DNA from: Brachionus koreanus
Lineage: Eukaryota; Rotifera; Eurotatoria; Ploima; Brachionidae
Assembly: GCA_016987375.1 (NCBI GenBank)
Contig: PJRA01000016.1
Coordinates: 169,612-233,611 of the forward strand
Length of the DNA stretch: 64,000 bases
Reading direction: 5' to 3'
Shown here: positions 35,311-48,800 of the stretch, piece after piece
Layout of the letters: each line of letters opens with the position of its first letter
Position numbering within the stretch: position 1 is the first letter of the stretch
The notes under the pieces: generated by a model
What the model was told of the DNA's origin: nothing
What the model saw: only the letters and a program-made list of their open reading frames with translations
Database searches by the model: none
Position numbers and translations under genes: made by a program

Positions 35311-35579
35311 AAGCCGAATAACTGACTAATGAAAATAACTGACTAATTATTTTCACACTTTGACTAATAACAAGGAAATATTTATAATACTAGATAATAA
35401 GAATAATCTTTTTAATTGCATTCCATTGCATGACTAATTGACATTTATGAAATGTTGCAATAATATAAAGTCTTAGGTATAATGTTTGAAATATTATTTT
35501 AAAATTATGTTGAGCATGATCATTTGTTGTTTCACAAATCTTATGTAGTAGTAGTAGTGCTGTTGGGATTAAATTAAAT

Positions 35580-35725
35580 TAAACCCTAAGCAGCGGTTTT
35601 AGTTTTTAAACCCTCGTATCTTTTGAATAGAGTATATCAAAAGAGTATATCTTTTCAAATGAGTATATCTTTTTTGATTTATGTAGATATTAAAATTTTC
35701 TTTAAAAGATTATATTATTTTACAA
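35580..35725 (-). repeat. MITE-like copy related to 44322-44543
   Basis: CCTCGTATCTTTTGAAT, GAGTATATCTTTTTTGAT, ATGTAGAT and AAAATTTTCTTTAAAA occur in the same order as in the reverse complement of 44322-44543. It begins at TTAAACCCTAAGCAGC, so a TTAA target is possible. An internal tandem of AGAGTATATC has been added. Confidence 0.6.
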
Positions 35726-36040
35726 AATTATTATTTAAGATTGAAGTTTTCAAATAAATTTGCCAAATCATCTTTCTTAGCTTAGTATTGAAAAATAAAA
35801 TATTCCGTTATAAATGCGTGTTTGGAAAAAATGTGATCAAAAAAAAAGAAATTATTTAAAAATATTTTATTTCAAAAAGAAAAATATCCAAAAAACTTGT
35901 ATACAAAAGTTTAGTTATTCAATATTATTTGCTATATTTAGTTTATTTTTACACATTTCAATTAAAATTTTCAATTTTCTAAAGATATTGAAGACATTTA
36001 AAAAAAAATAATAAAATTTTCTCAATTCAAATCTAGATCT

Positions 36041-36065
36041 AATTTACAGATCCGATCTGTAAATT
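36041..36065. repeat. Short perfect hairpin
   Basis: AATTTACAGA and TCTGTAAATT are separated by 5 bases. It lies about 80 bp beyond the 3' end of the PI31-domain gene and could be a transcript hairpin; no function is shown. Confidence 0.5.
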
Positions 36066-36147
36066 AAACAAATATAAAATCAATCAAAAGAAACTAATCG
36101 GCTCAATCAATATACCCTTTGCAAAAAATAAAAACTAAATATCAAAT

Positions 36148-38632
36148 TTACTCTCGATCTATCTAAATAGAATAAAAAATATTTGTATTAGTTTAATTAA
36201 ATGAAATGATATCTAAAAATAAAAATACCATTTTATTTTGTTCAAAAGTTTCTATTGAATTTTTTTCATCTAAACGATTTTCATCATTGACTTGTGTTGA
36301 AGTCATATTTTTGTAGAATTTAGCCGGCGTAAGACTCTCATCAATGATCTCATGGGAACAATTGATAATTTCCTTTAATCTAGAATTAATGGCGCTTGGA
36401 GTTCCGGCAGGTTTGGCAACAATTTGCCTAAGTGGAGTTGTTTTTGGTGTAAGCCGGCTTTTTTTCAACGGAGTTATTTTCCATGGTGATTCTATTCTAA
36501 TCTGACTCTGACTTTGACTTTTATTCTCAACATTTTCCTCTTGTTCAATTGAATTATCTAAATCCACTATTTCGTTTTGAGACTCTCCTTAAAATAAAAA
36601 TCAAAGTTAAACTAATTATTTTTAAAATGGATGTTAAGCCACTGTTCAAAAAGTATCAATCATCATTGGTTTAACAATTTATTTTAAATTAAAATATTTT
36701 TAGATAAAGAAATCTTACTTCTTGTTCGTTTGCTGGGTCGTTGTGACTCGTCTGCGAATAAATTAATCGGTAATGTGTCATCTAGCGCTGGTTCTATTCT
36801 GCTAATTACAATTGACGATTGAACAGTAGCCGAAAAGGTTAATTTTTTGACCACTGAATCATTTGGTGTTGTTTTTTTTCCGGTATTAGGCGATTTGTAG
36901 TTTGAGTGCTCTTCATTTTCTTCTAAATTGATAACTTGGGTTTTCTCAGCTGGATCGGAATCATCCAAAGTGGGCAACGCACTTTCACTGCTCTCCGATC
37001 TTTTCCGCTTCAGAGTTCCATGCTTGAAGAAATTTACCAGGTCCGAGCTTTGCTCCAGTATTGACACGTCGTTTTTGCTAGTATTAATGTTGGTCGGCTT
37101 TTTTCTTGCCTCGTTTTTTTTTTTTTTGGCTTGGCGCGTCTTTTATCACGCCAAATATTCTTGCGTACTTTGTGATACTTTTTTTTCTTCACATCGACCA
37201 CAATGTCATCGTATTGATCGTCCTCGTTTTCTTTTTCTAATTTCAATGCACGCTTCATCTCATCGTTTAGTTTTATTGGAGCCTTTAGACCTTTGAACAA
37301 ATCACTGCTAAAACAGTCAAAAATTTTAACCTCACAGAATTTTTTTACATTAAATTTTTCATAAGCTTTCTTTACAAATTCATCTTCCTCGATTAATTTT
37401 TGATCGATTTTTTTTCTATCTGTTTTATTGTTAAAATTGAAATAATTAGTTATGGGATTGTAGTCGAATAAAAGATCCCTGTTAATTTTGTCACGCTCCA
37501 CATTGTCTTTATCATCAGGGCTTATTTTTGGCTTGAGACTATCGGCATCGCTTTCTTCACCTCCTGCATTTGTTTTACGCAAACTAGACCGATTTTTTTT
37601 GCCTGTTTTCTTTTGTTTTTGATTGCCGAATTCGAATAGATTGTTGCTAGACGATGAACTAATAACTTCATTCGATTTGCTTGAGCTAATTGAATTGCGT
37701 CTGTAGATTTCTACATTCGACTCAAACTCGGCCTTTTCTTTTTTGATTTGATTCAAAAACTCCGAATAAGTCGAATTGTACAATTTTGAGTTCAGTTCTC
37801 GGACCGCTTCTGGGTTCGACTTGCTTAACTTGTTCGATAAAATATCAAATATGAGACTAAAATTTTTTTTTGTTTCTTTTCGACTATTTTTGGATAATTG
37901 TGTCTGAGATGAGGACACTGATGATGGTATTATCGGCTCATTCGATTCACCCGCTGCCTCTTTACTGTTTGCTACTTTGCCTTTACCGGCTAGCTTATAC
38001 CTAAAGCGATCAATTGACCACTTTATACTCGTGTACAGTCTATGTAAGTCTTTGTAAATCCTTTCGAAAAAATAAATTTTTGTATTCAATAAAAAATAAA
38101 ATAAAAAAAAATTTTAATTTAATAATAGAAAAAAAATCACTTTGAAAATTGTCTATCAGACTTAAAATTGTCAGTATCAATGAAATCCTCTATTTTAACA
38201 TATTGAGAGCTGTCCATTAGATTTTCCATATTCTTCATTCACATAAAAATTAATTTTTATATTTTTTTCTCATTTCTTATTTAGATAAAAATGTTCAAAT
38301 GAATTACTTTTAGTTGAATGAGAGCACACTCGTTTGCTATGTAAATTTCCATTCTGTAAATAACATCATGTTTTTTATACTTAATATCATAAAAGCTGTC
38401 ATTAGAGAGCCAATTTGAGGGCAGAGTATGATGAGACTAGAATAGTATTAATTGTGTTTAGACTAGTGAGAAGAGAATAAAATAGAATTTTTACTTCAGA
38501 TTCGTTGATGCATCTGAATTTGTTTTGAATCATTGACCAGTGAACAAACAAGACAAGCGGGTCGGCAGGCTTGGTGAACTTGGCCGAATAGTGAATAAAA
38601 TAGATTTCAAGATGAGAGAAATCCAGCGACAT
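36148..38632 (-). CDS. PI31 FP-domain protein with long basic tail (frame break at A14)
   Basis: Exons 38632-38495, 38436-38308, 38232-38141 and 38060-36719, then 36587-36229 and probably 36162-36148. The first about 140 residues match the FP domain of proteasome inhibitor PI31 (PSMF1): DPLVLFVHWSMI, LPSNWLSNDSFYDIKYKK, VKIEDFIDTDNF. After that the protein does not continue as PI31, which is Pro/Gly-rich, but as about 550 residues of Ser/Lys/Glu-rich nuclear-looking sequence with KKKKYHKVRK, KRKRSES and TPLKKSRLTPKTTPLR. The exon 4 frame breaks at a run of 14 A (37114-37127 on plus as T): one more A joins both frames and makes all later splice phases fit. So an assembly error, or slippage, is likely. 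FP domains bind proteasome or F-box partners. The tail is not recognised, and the last exon is uncertain. Confidence 0.65.
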
Positions 38633-39894
38633 TCTGAATTGGATTAGCGCTTTTTGTTTAAAACAAAAAATTCAACAATATATTCAAAATAGCTATAAAT
38701 TTGGAACATTTACATTATTATGCTAGACTTGATATTAAATTTGTCCTGTGCTTATACAGTCAACGTTTATCAAGTAATAATTAAATAAATGCAGCTTGGT
38801 TTTTTTTATTTTTTTATTTAATAAAAATTTAAATAAATTTTTTTAGATGACATAATAGATTAGAAAAAAAAAAATTATTTTAAATTCATCAATTTTCATT
38901 AAATAGTGACTAAGAATTCAAATTTATTTTAAATAAAAAAAAAATATTTTTTAAATTTTAATAGCAAAATTTATTAACTAATACTAATTATTTAATTTTA
39001 ATTCTATGCCAAATCGGAACATGCATAATTATATTTAATTAATATTAAAACCAGTTTTATTTTCAAATATTTTCCAAAGAAATATTTTTTTTTCTACGGC
39101 TTCAATTTTCACCAATAAATTAAATTTCACAAAAAACTTTTAGCTTCATAAATTCACATCAAAAATCATCATTAATCAAAATAAAGCACATAATATTCAA
39201 ATTTATTTAGCTAAACAACATAATCGCCTTTTGTTTCAAATTGCGATTGTTGCTTTTGTGTGTATGAGCCAGGAGCAGCCGAATAGGTCAAAATTGTCCA
39301 AATTTAAAAGTGCTGATTTACTTTTTTTGTTTTTCAAGTCTATGTTGTTCTAATTTGAGCAACTTAGACAAAATCCTCTCGGCCTACTTGGCTAATTAAT
39401 TTTAAAGCTCTGGTTTAAGAAACTAAAACAAACAAACTTAAAAAACAATTTAATTGTTCCCAAAGATTAGATAAATATATTGATATAGGCATAAAAAATT
39501 TGCATTTATTCTAACTTTCGAGAATAGCTTAGCTTGCTAAATCTGATTTTTCAAATTAGTTCTTGCTTTAAGTATTCTTGCTCTATTGAAACATAAGCAT
39601 AATTTTTATGAATTAATTTTTGAAAAAAATAGAAAAAAAAAATTTTTTTTTTTCAACTTTATTTGTGATAAAACTAGGTCCAAAAAAAATAGGGCTAAGA
39701 CGTGCTGTAAATACAATAGTATCTAAATTAATTGTTTATTTGAAGCCAATAAATAAGGTCGCTTTGAATACAAGGTTGCTCAGAGCCAACTCGATTTGGT
39801 CGTGTTAATTACTATCATATCAAAATAAGCATGAAGAAAAGCCCAGATTAAATCGACTTTTTTAATTAACTTTTAGAAAATGAATTTTTGAAAA
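38633..39894. promoter_or_regulatory. Divergent intergenic region between PI31-domain gene and DOCK
   Basis: About 1.26 kb, AT-rich, between two divergent starts; both promoters should lie here. A GC-richer patch at 39240-39400 (GGAGCAGCCGAATAGG) may mark a promoter or leader. Just before the DOCK start, TTAACTTTTAG (ending at 39876) looks like a leader splice acceptor. Confidence 0.4.
39880..39891 (+). promoter_or_regulatory. Three-codon upstream ORF before DOCK
   Basis: ATG AAT TTT TGA ends 3 bp before the DOCK ATG at 39895. If it is in the mature leader, it would reduce or regulate initiation at the main start. Confidence 0.45.
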
Positions 39895-42800
39895 ATGGAG
39901 CGAAAATTTGTCTCAAGACTGAATCAATTGAGGCCGGCCGCCGAGGCCCGCAAACAGGCCAGCTCTCAGCTAAAGGAAAACATCAAAATGGTCAGTTTAA
40001 TATATTTTTATCAAATAAATAAATTTTTTGTCTATGAATGTTTTTTTTTTCCAGACCAAACTTAAACAAGTCGATCCAGTCGACTATGATTTGTATGTGC
40101 AGCAAAATTATGACCTATTGCGCAAAGATGCATGTTCAAAGCAGTTGATTTTGTTGCCAAGTGATGATATCATTGTTGATTGTGTGCCAGCTCAAGCTGC
40201 AAATACTGCTTCTCATGAGAATAAAAAAATGGACCCCTTTTTAAAAAATAATCTTTTTGTTTCGGATTGCTTGGAAACTTATGCTAATAAAAAACACCTT
40301 GTCAAGTATAAAAATCATAATTATGGTGGCGGCTATCGGCAGTTGCCTTCCTATCAGGAGAGCAATCAGACATTTCTGAATAATATCGATGATTTAGAGT
40401 AAATTTTGGTTTTTAAAAAAGAGATTTTTGAAAGAGAATTTTTGTCTAAAGAAAAGGTCTCGGAAATAAAAATTTGCTTATGCCAGAATTTTGCTATGAA
40501 ATAGATGCCGATCAAAAATCGGTAAATGAAAATTCAAAATTTTTTTTTTTATTCTTGATTTTTAATTTAAAAAAAAAGGAAAAATTTCATCTATCTGCTT
40601 CAAGTTTGTGTAAATATAGTGGAAAATTTGAGCATCAAGGATGGCTTAATTATCGCATTTCATCAAGTTCGGAAAAAGTGAACTTGACTAATAAATTTTT
40701 ATCAACAACAAAAATTTTTATTTTAATGTTAAGACTTTCAAAAGAAGGTATTTTCATTTGCGGACAAGCAATAGTCCGATTCAGTCCAGAAGTAATTCAA
40801 TTGACAGCCGTAGTAGAACAGTGCCGGCCAATGTGCACATCATGGAGTGTTTTAAAGAAGTGCCCGGACAAAAAAAAGCCGAAAATCCCAAGCACCAAAT
40901 AGTGCTTGACTCTAGAATAGCTTGTGTGCAAAAAACGCCGGCCAAATTCGGGCCCTATTCGTTCGAACTGGTCGAGAGTGGAGATATGCAGCTGCATCAC
41001 ATGTTTGTTGCTGACGGACAAAAACAATTTGACGAATGGTTCTCTCGACTTGAAAAAATTTTAAAAAAAAAACCTCACAATGGACTATTACCCACGATTT
41101 GCTCGTCGCCCAACTCGACTAACAACACGTTCGATTCGGGCAACTCGTCGGTAAAAAATGATATTTACCAATCTAAAATGGATGACTTGGGTGCTTCGCT
41201 GAACGAAAGTGCTGATTCAAATGACATAAGAATGCTTACAAATGGCAACAATGAACACATTGTCACTATCAAGGAGTCTAATCAGGAATTTATAAACTCA
41301 TTCGATTTAAATAAAGTAAAATTAAGAGAAAAAATTATTTCAAATTTTTATTTAAATTTATTCTTAGTATTTGAGTGAAAAAGACGAAGAGCTTCAAATT
41401 AGATCTGAACAAATAAATCTATTTAATTTGTATGACTTGAATGATAAGTTTGTCGATGAAGAAACTGAGCTTGAATGTGTCTGGCCTGAGAAATCAACTT
41501 CAAAGAGAGTGTTGTTGAGTTGTGAAAATTTTCAGCTTAATCTTCGTCTGCCATACATCGATGGTTCGTCTACTAAACTCAACATTGACAATGACAACAA
41601 ACTAACAAGCAACATGAATGTAAGTAAAAAAAAATTCCTAAAATTTTTTACCATTTAGTAAGATTTATTCAATTCAGACAGTTAAAAATTAATTAAAATA
41701 AAAAAAGGAACTAATTTAAATTTTTGTCAGTAAAAAAAAAAAAAAAAAGTGCAAAAAATTTTTTTTTTTTCGTTGAGTAGTAAATCAAAGTATGCCTTCG
41801 AAGAATTATTAGAATTTTATTTTTACTGGGTTCAGATGTCCAAATACAAAGCTCATTTGCGAACAGGACTATTTTAACATCAGGAAGAATAATCCCGTCC
41901 TCCTATTTCATCAAATAAAAGAAAGTTTGGTCATCAAAGTGTTTCCTCTATCTGTGGTTACTTCTATTTGATGAAATAGGATATTAACTATTTAACTAAT
42001 AAATAGAATGAAACTAATAATTCTGTAAATTTCCTGGTTGATCAATAAATATCTAAAATAATGTAACAAAAATGATGGTTTAAATTTTTTTCTACTAATC
42101 TTCTAAATTTACGTATAAAGCAGTAAATTTGTAATACTTTATTTTCATTAGAATAATCGTTAAAGAATTTTGTTAAATATTTAGATTTTTAATTTTTAAA
42201 AAAATATGGAGTAAAAAATATTTTCAAAGGGTTTCCATATTGGGGATTATGCTATTTTGCTCATTAAATACCTTGTTGAATATTAGGTCAAAACCTGCTG
42301 CTGCTCTTAGCTTTGCTTTTTTTCAGTGTTTTCATCATTTCATTTCTAGTTATATTTTAATTTCTTCCTATTATTATTAGTGAGATATATGAGTTTTTTT
42401 GTTGTGAATCAAACTATGTGTTTGTGTATGTAGACCTATCCGACAAAGTAACTCACGACAAATTAAATCATCCGTCCGACAATCAAATTAAATAGTTAAA
42501 TTATTAATTAATTATTAAATAATTAGAAAGGTTTTAGAATAATAAAAATTTTATTGATCAATATAAAAAAGTTGTCATAAAATTAATTAAATTTAAATTT
42601 ATATAATTTGAAAAAAAAATTTAATTTTGATAAAACTTGAATAAACTGGAAATATTTGCCTATGCTATTAAGATATTGAATGGAGTCAGATTCGTTTGAT
42701 TCTTTGATCACGAATAAGTTGATTCTTATGTTGAATTTTTGGAATGCTAAATTCAATGTGATTAAGATCACGTTCAACTTTATCTTGTACTTCAACTAAA

Positions 42801-45800
42801 TGATGGATAAAACTGGTGTTTGAGAGTGAGAAATTGCTACTCTTTTGTTAAAAATGTGATGCTAAGCTTCTGAGCAATTAATAGTACTCGAAAATTCAGA
42901 TAAAACATTGTCATATGTTTCAGACATTGATTGCAAAAAACCTTCCTAACGGTCCTTTTTTCTTCATCGACGACCTGCACCTTCTTGTGGAACAACTTCT
43001 CCGATACAGTTTGTCTCAAAATAGTCATACAGTGAGTTTAATTCGGAAGGAATATCTTTCTAGATTAATTCAAAAACATTGACTACGTCGTTGACTGGTA
43101 CAAAAGCTATGGCAAACAAATATTTCATATGTTTTTTGCATTTTTCATTGAACAGTCTTCCATAAATTATGAATGAGATAAAATAAAATTAAATATAATT
43201 ATGTTCTTTAATATCCTCTCTTTATCAAATCACATATAACATCCGTCCATTGCAATAAAAAAATTTTCAAAAGAGTTTTATTTAATATTTTAACTAAAGA
43301 ATTTTTGAGATTAGTGAGAAAAAAATTTCTCATTAACAAGTTACCGATATGTAATCAAAAATCATCAATTACTTACCATTAAGTTTTTTTACTGTTTTTT
43401 AAATTTTATACTTACCATCTATTGCATATAATAATATTAGGTAAAAATTATTTAAGCTATTGATAAAAAAAAAATACTGACCATTAAATAAAAGCCAAAT
43501 AAAATAATTGAAAAAATCTTGTTTTTATTTTAAGCCGGAATTATTTTACATATCGCTTGCCTTGTATGATACAAAAAACCAGCAAAAAATAAGCTCAAAT
43601 TTCGACTGGATTCCAAATTATGAACAATTTGCTTATCAGATTATATCTGAGTCAAAGTCAACAGTGTCTTTTTTAAACCAGAGTAAACCTTATAGCTCAG
43701 CAAGTTCAAATAGTTGTGAAAAGAATATTTTTTCGCTGAATGGAATTGATTTTAGTGAAAATCCATCACAATTGTTGAACGAAGAGCTCAAACAATCACT
43801 GTTCAATCGAATATCCAAAGCTTTGTTTACTATTTCGGATGCTCATGAAGACATATACTTGGTAGGACGAGTTGAAAAAATACTCGATGGTAACAGCTTG
43901 CATAATTCAATTCAGCCATATCTCATTCAAATGAACGAGTCCAGCAGGATAAAAGCTGCAATCAAGCTTAATAAAAAAATCAAACAATTGATGAAAACAA
44001 GGCTCAAATCTTATAGACAAGCGTTCGCTTGGTTTGCCAAGCCAATCTATAAGCGTCTATCGACATCCAAAACTTTTGACTATGTGCTTGATAATGAATC
44101 AAAATTTTTGGTCTATGAACAAGATGAGAATCATTTGAGTGATGACGATTTATTCAAGTATTTGAATGATTTAAAAAACAAGGACAGATACTTGAACAAA
44201 ATGGCTAGTTTATGTGCTGATATTTCAATTTATTTGCATGAATTCGATAAAAAAGTTTTCGAAAATCCTAATAAAATACCAAGTATGTTCAAAAATATTT
44301 TGTGAAAATTTCTAGAATGTTAACACTAGAAGCATTTTTTCACGTTTTTTTAATTTGAAATTATTTTATAAAAAAAAAAAAAGCTATAATAATTTTATAA
44401 AGTAATATTATTTTTAAAGAAAATCTTAAAATCTACATAATCATCAAAAAAGATATATTCATTTGAAAAATTCATTCAAAAGATACGAGGATTTAAAAAT
44501 TTTTAAAACGAGTTATTTTGACTCGTTTGGTGCTTCTAGTGTTCTAATCATTAAAAAAACCGAAAAAATTCATTTAAAAAAAAGTTTATACAAACAGTTT
44601 TGTAAATATGTTTAAAGATTTTATTTTGATTTGCCAAAAAGAAGCTTAATGAATTTGATATAAGACAAAATTTATTATTTAAAAAAGCATGGCAGTGTCA
44701 AATTTTAGTACCAAAATTACAATACAAAAACAAAAACGATAGCTTTTTTTCTTATCGTTTGAATTCGTTTTTACAATATTGCACTGTTTTTCCTTTTTCT
44801 ATATTAATATTTGTACTAAAATTTCACATAACCAAAAAACATTTGATATAAAAGAAATTTTAAGATTTAGGACAATGTTAGAAGCAGCAAAGTTGAGATA
44901 TTTGAACCGATCTACTTGCTGAAACAGCTACATCAAAAATCTTATCATTATTTTAATATTTTAAGCGACTCAAAAATATTCGATTTTTTTTAGATGCTTT
45001 CTATGAAATTGTATATAATAAGCTTTATGATAAATCTATTTTTTTTAAATTTATTTTGATTTCTTAATTATTGATTTTTAAACTAGCCATAATAAATAGT
45101 TGTTTACAATTTGACTCAGCCAAGTTGAACTTGTCAAAAGTAAACGATTTAATACTGCAAGTCGATCACTTTGATTTAGTGCCCAATTTAAATCTGGCCA
45201 ATCTTTCTCAAATAGAAGACTCTGACTCTAATTCAAACGAAATAAAAAAAGCCAAATTGCTTAGAATTAATACCGAATTCAAAAGCTTTTTGTATTTATA
45301 CCCGATAAGTCTTCGATATGATACACAAAAAGTCTATTCAAGAGCTAGAAATATTTTGGTTAAAATTGAATTCAGAGACAGCGACCATGAATGCTTGTCA
45401 ACCCAAGCACTTAATTGCATCTTTAAAACAAACTCAAACTTGAATAATCTAAATTGCGAGTCAAATTCGTGTCTTATATCTTGCTATAAGACAATAGTAA
45501 CTCATCATAACAAAACACCTCAGTTCTATGACGAGATTAAAATTCTACTTCCTTTAAATCTTCACGATAAGCATCACATATTGTTCAAATTTTATCATGT
45601 CAGCTGCAACAATGCCAAAACAATGCATGAAGAGTATGAAACTAGTTTGTCTGAATCTATCACAAATATAAGCGGCAAAAATGTGGAAAATTTGATCGGA
45701 TTTTCGTGGCTGCCTGTGTTCAAAAATGGAAAGTTGCTCAATGGGGAAAAATGCTTGCCAATAGCTCAAAACTTGCTCAATGATTATCTCTCATTCGAAC

Positions 45801-48800
45801 AGATTGGTCTTGGTCAATCAGTTGGTCCAAGTGACATAAAATGGATAGACAATATGAAACTATTGTTCAAAATAAACCTATTAGCTAATTCAACTGTTCA
45901 CACCATAGTAAAAAAAAATTTTATTTTAGATTTAAATTAATTTTTGATTTTTAGGATCCACATGTTGCCAATTTTTATTTACAATATGAAAAATTGACTC
46001 AAAGTGTGTCTAAACCTAGTGAGATTGAACCAGTACAAAAAGCAATGGTGCAACGAAGCATGAGCAAGCGTAAAGCACCGTTGGCTCCTCTAAATTTGAA
46101 CAGTTTAAATATGGAAAGAATGGAGAGTAGATCCGAAGTTAGCAATGAAATCTCAATTAATTCAGTTAAAGTAAGTTGTGAGATTTTTGCTTTTGCAATA
46201 TTTTTTTTTTTTAAATATTCGTTAGTTGCCTATTGCTATGATCTGGTCCAAGCCAGTCAAAGAAGAACTTAGTTTAAGTCTTAACCTTAAAGTATCTAAT
46301 TTTCAGCTTTTATTCTAACATGTTTAATCTGACTAACAATCATTCTAATAAAAAGTTCATTTGTTTAATTTTTTTTGTTTTTATTTTCAAGGCTCTTCAT
46401 GCTACAGAAATATCAACTATTGTTAAATTTTTACCAACACTGTTCAATCGTATACTAAGCACTTTTGTTACGACTGTTAGCAGTAATGTAGCAATACATG
46501 CATTCAAGTAAGATACTTTTTTTTTCAAAAAAGAAATTTAATTATTGTAAATTCAGTCAAAGCTAATCTTGATTTTTTATCTTTTTGCGAATTAATTTTT
46601 CATTATGTCAGTTAAGTAAAATTTTTGTTTAGAGAACAGTAAATTTATTTGAAAATTTTTTTTTTAGAAAAATTTAATAGTTTTTCAGCAAACTTCTTTT
46701 ACAAATTTTGAAGGTGGAAAAATCTTCAAAATATCTCTGCAATACAGGGCGCATGTTTAAATCCCTTTCATAAAAAAAATGGGGAACCGTTTACGGCTGG
46801 GAAAAATTTGCAGTGTAGATGATCAATTCGATGTCTCTGTGTATCTGTGTCAGATCGAAGCTGTTGCTCAAAAAAGGTACTTGAAAAGGAGATGAGCGCT
46901 TCCCCATTTTCCACTAGGATAGAATAGGGTCAACAAAAAAAAAGATAAAAATAATGTTCAAAAGATATTTTTATTCAAATATAGATATCATAAAAGTTCT
47001 AATTTTTGGATTTTTGACAGTTCAAAATCAAAAAATTCACAGTTATCATTAATTTAACTTCTTAATTGCGTAACTTATTAATCTATACATATTATTATTA
47101 TTATTATTATTATATATTCAAGCCTCATTGGTAAAATAGTGAAATTTAGAAAAAATAAAAAAGTTTTTACAAAATAGAGTAAAAAATATGATTTAGATAC
47201 AAATCAAAATAGGGATTTAAAGAAGTCAATTATTTAAAAAAAAACCCTATAATTGACTAGTGCAATATTTCTTAAACTTGATTTGTGATAACACATATTT
47301 TACTGAGTCTACCAAACAAAGGTTCTTACATTTATACACAAATTCAATCAACCCTAATGAAGCTTTAGGAGCATTCTGAGTAATATTAATGAAAATGGAG
47401 TATAAATTTATAAATAAGTTAGTTTAAGTTGACTTATTTTCTAATTAATTTTGATTTCATAACACTTCAAATAGGTCTCTGTCTAAGACTCTCATTCAGA
47501 GTTGTTTAAAGATCACAAATTTTAAATCAAGTTCAAGTCATTACTTTGACAAAAAAAATATAAAAGTCTGAAAATGAATTATTTTCAATGATTTAGTAAC
47601 TTGAAGAATAAAATCAAAAAATTAAATAATAATTAAGTAATTATTTGAAATAATATTTTTTTTTATTAAAATATAATAGATTTCTTTAGATAAATTAATA
47701 ATTACTTTTAAGTTCCAAAGTCATGACTTGAAAAATTAAAAATTTTTAAGTCAAATTTACAATTTAGAGAAAAATATTTAAGTATTCGAGAAACATGCTT
47801 GATATAAAAAACTATTTAAAATTATATTTTTGTAAGTAAATGAATAAAAACTGGTTTCTGGGTATACAGAAAAATTAACAACCAAAACTGACTAGAAAGA
47901 TTATTTAACTATCTTAATCAATGGTTTTGTGAATTTGGTACAAATAAAAACAAAAACCAAAAACTTTAATTTGTTTTCTTTTCTTTTCCCTTCAAATTCT
48001 ATTCTAAAATAATTGAATTTATGAATCAAATTAAAAAAAAATTCTAGATCTTTGCTTCATTTTGTCTGGCAACTTACACTGATCGGAAAAATAGACAATT
48101 TAAAATCATTTATAAAATACATGTTTTATGTGGATTACACCAGTTATTTTGGGGATAAAAACCATGATCAACTACCAACTTTACATCATGAATTGATTGT
48201 AAATCTAGTTGATTATCTAAAAGATGCAACCAACAACCAGCCAAATCAAAGCCAAACACATCGATTTTTGACAAACAGTTGGTTTTTTATGGAAATAGTG
48301 CTAAAAAGTTTGGCTCTGTACACCGTACAGTATAAAAAACACAGTCAACAATTTCCCAAATTTTCTCAAGAATTTTACAAATCAGTTAAAGATTTTTTCG
48401 ATCTTTTGATCGACATGCTAGTCAAACATGCCAGCGTGTCCAATTCGAAAGAAAAGGAGTTTTTAATTTCAGCAGTAAGAAAATGCAACCGTAGCATTGC
48501 AATGTTCATAAAAAAAAGCTTAAATTTACTCAATAAAAAATTAATTTTTTTAATTGTCAATCGCTATTTGGATGCAACTAATACAAGCGATAAAACAATC
48601 AATGAAATAAAGCTCGATTTCATTCGCATTGTATGCAATCATGAACACTATGTGGCTTTTAGTTTGCCAATGCTAAAAGCCGTCTCAAACATACACGACT
48701 TTGCTGGTAATTTAAAAATAAAAATTTTTTTTTTTTTGAAAAATATTTTTAAAATCAAATTTGACATTTAACAAAAAAAAAAGATTTAAAAAAAGAGTCA

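Larger units (their letters stand above)
33858..36147. other. Repeat-rich intergenic region
   Basis: Contains a decayed LINE reverse transcriptase (35105-35310, minus), an (AAT)n run near 35078-35095, a MITE-like copy (35580-35725) and a short hairpin (36041-36065). The stretch 34690-34900 has higher GC and may be further LINE sequence. No intact gene. Confidence 0.5.

Noticed and set aside
35814..36011. 65-codon frame MRVWKKCDQKK
   Set aside because: Lys/Phe/Ile-rich translation of AT-rich DNA with no family match or splice context.
47091..47114. CRISPR-like or satellite array at ATT/TTA repeats
   Set aside because: Simple microsatellite only; no spaced repeats anywhere in the window resemble a CRISPR array.
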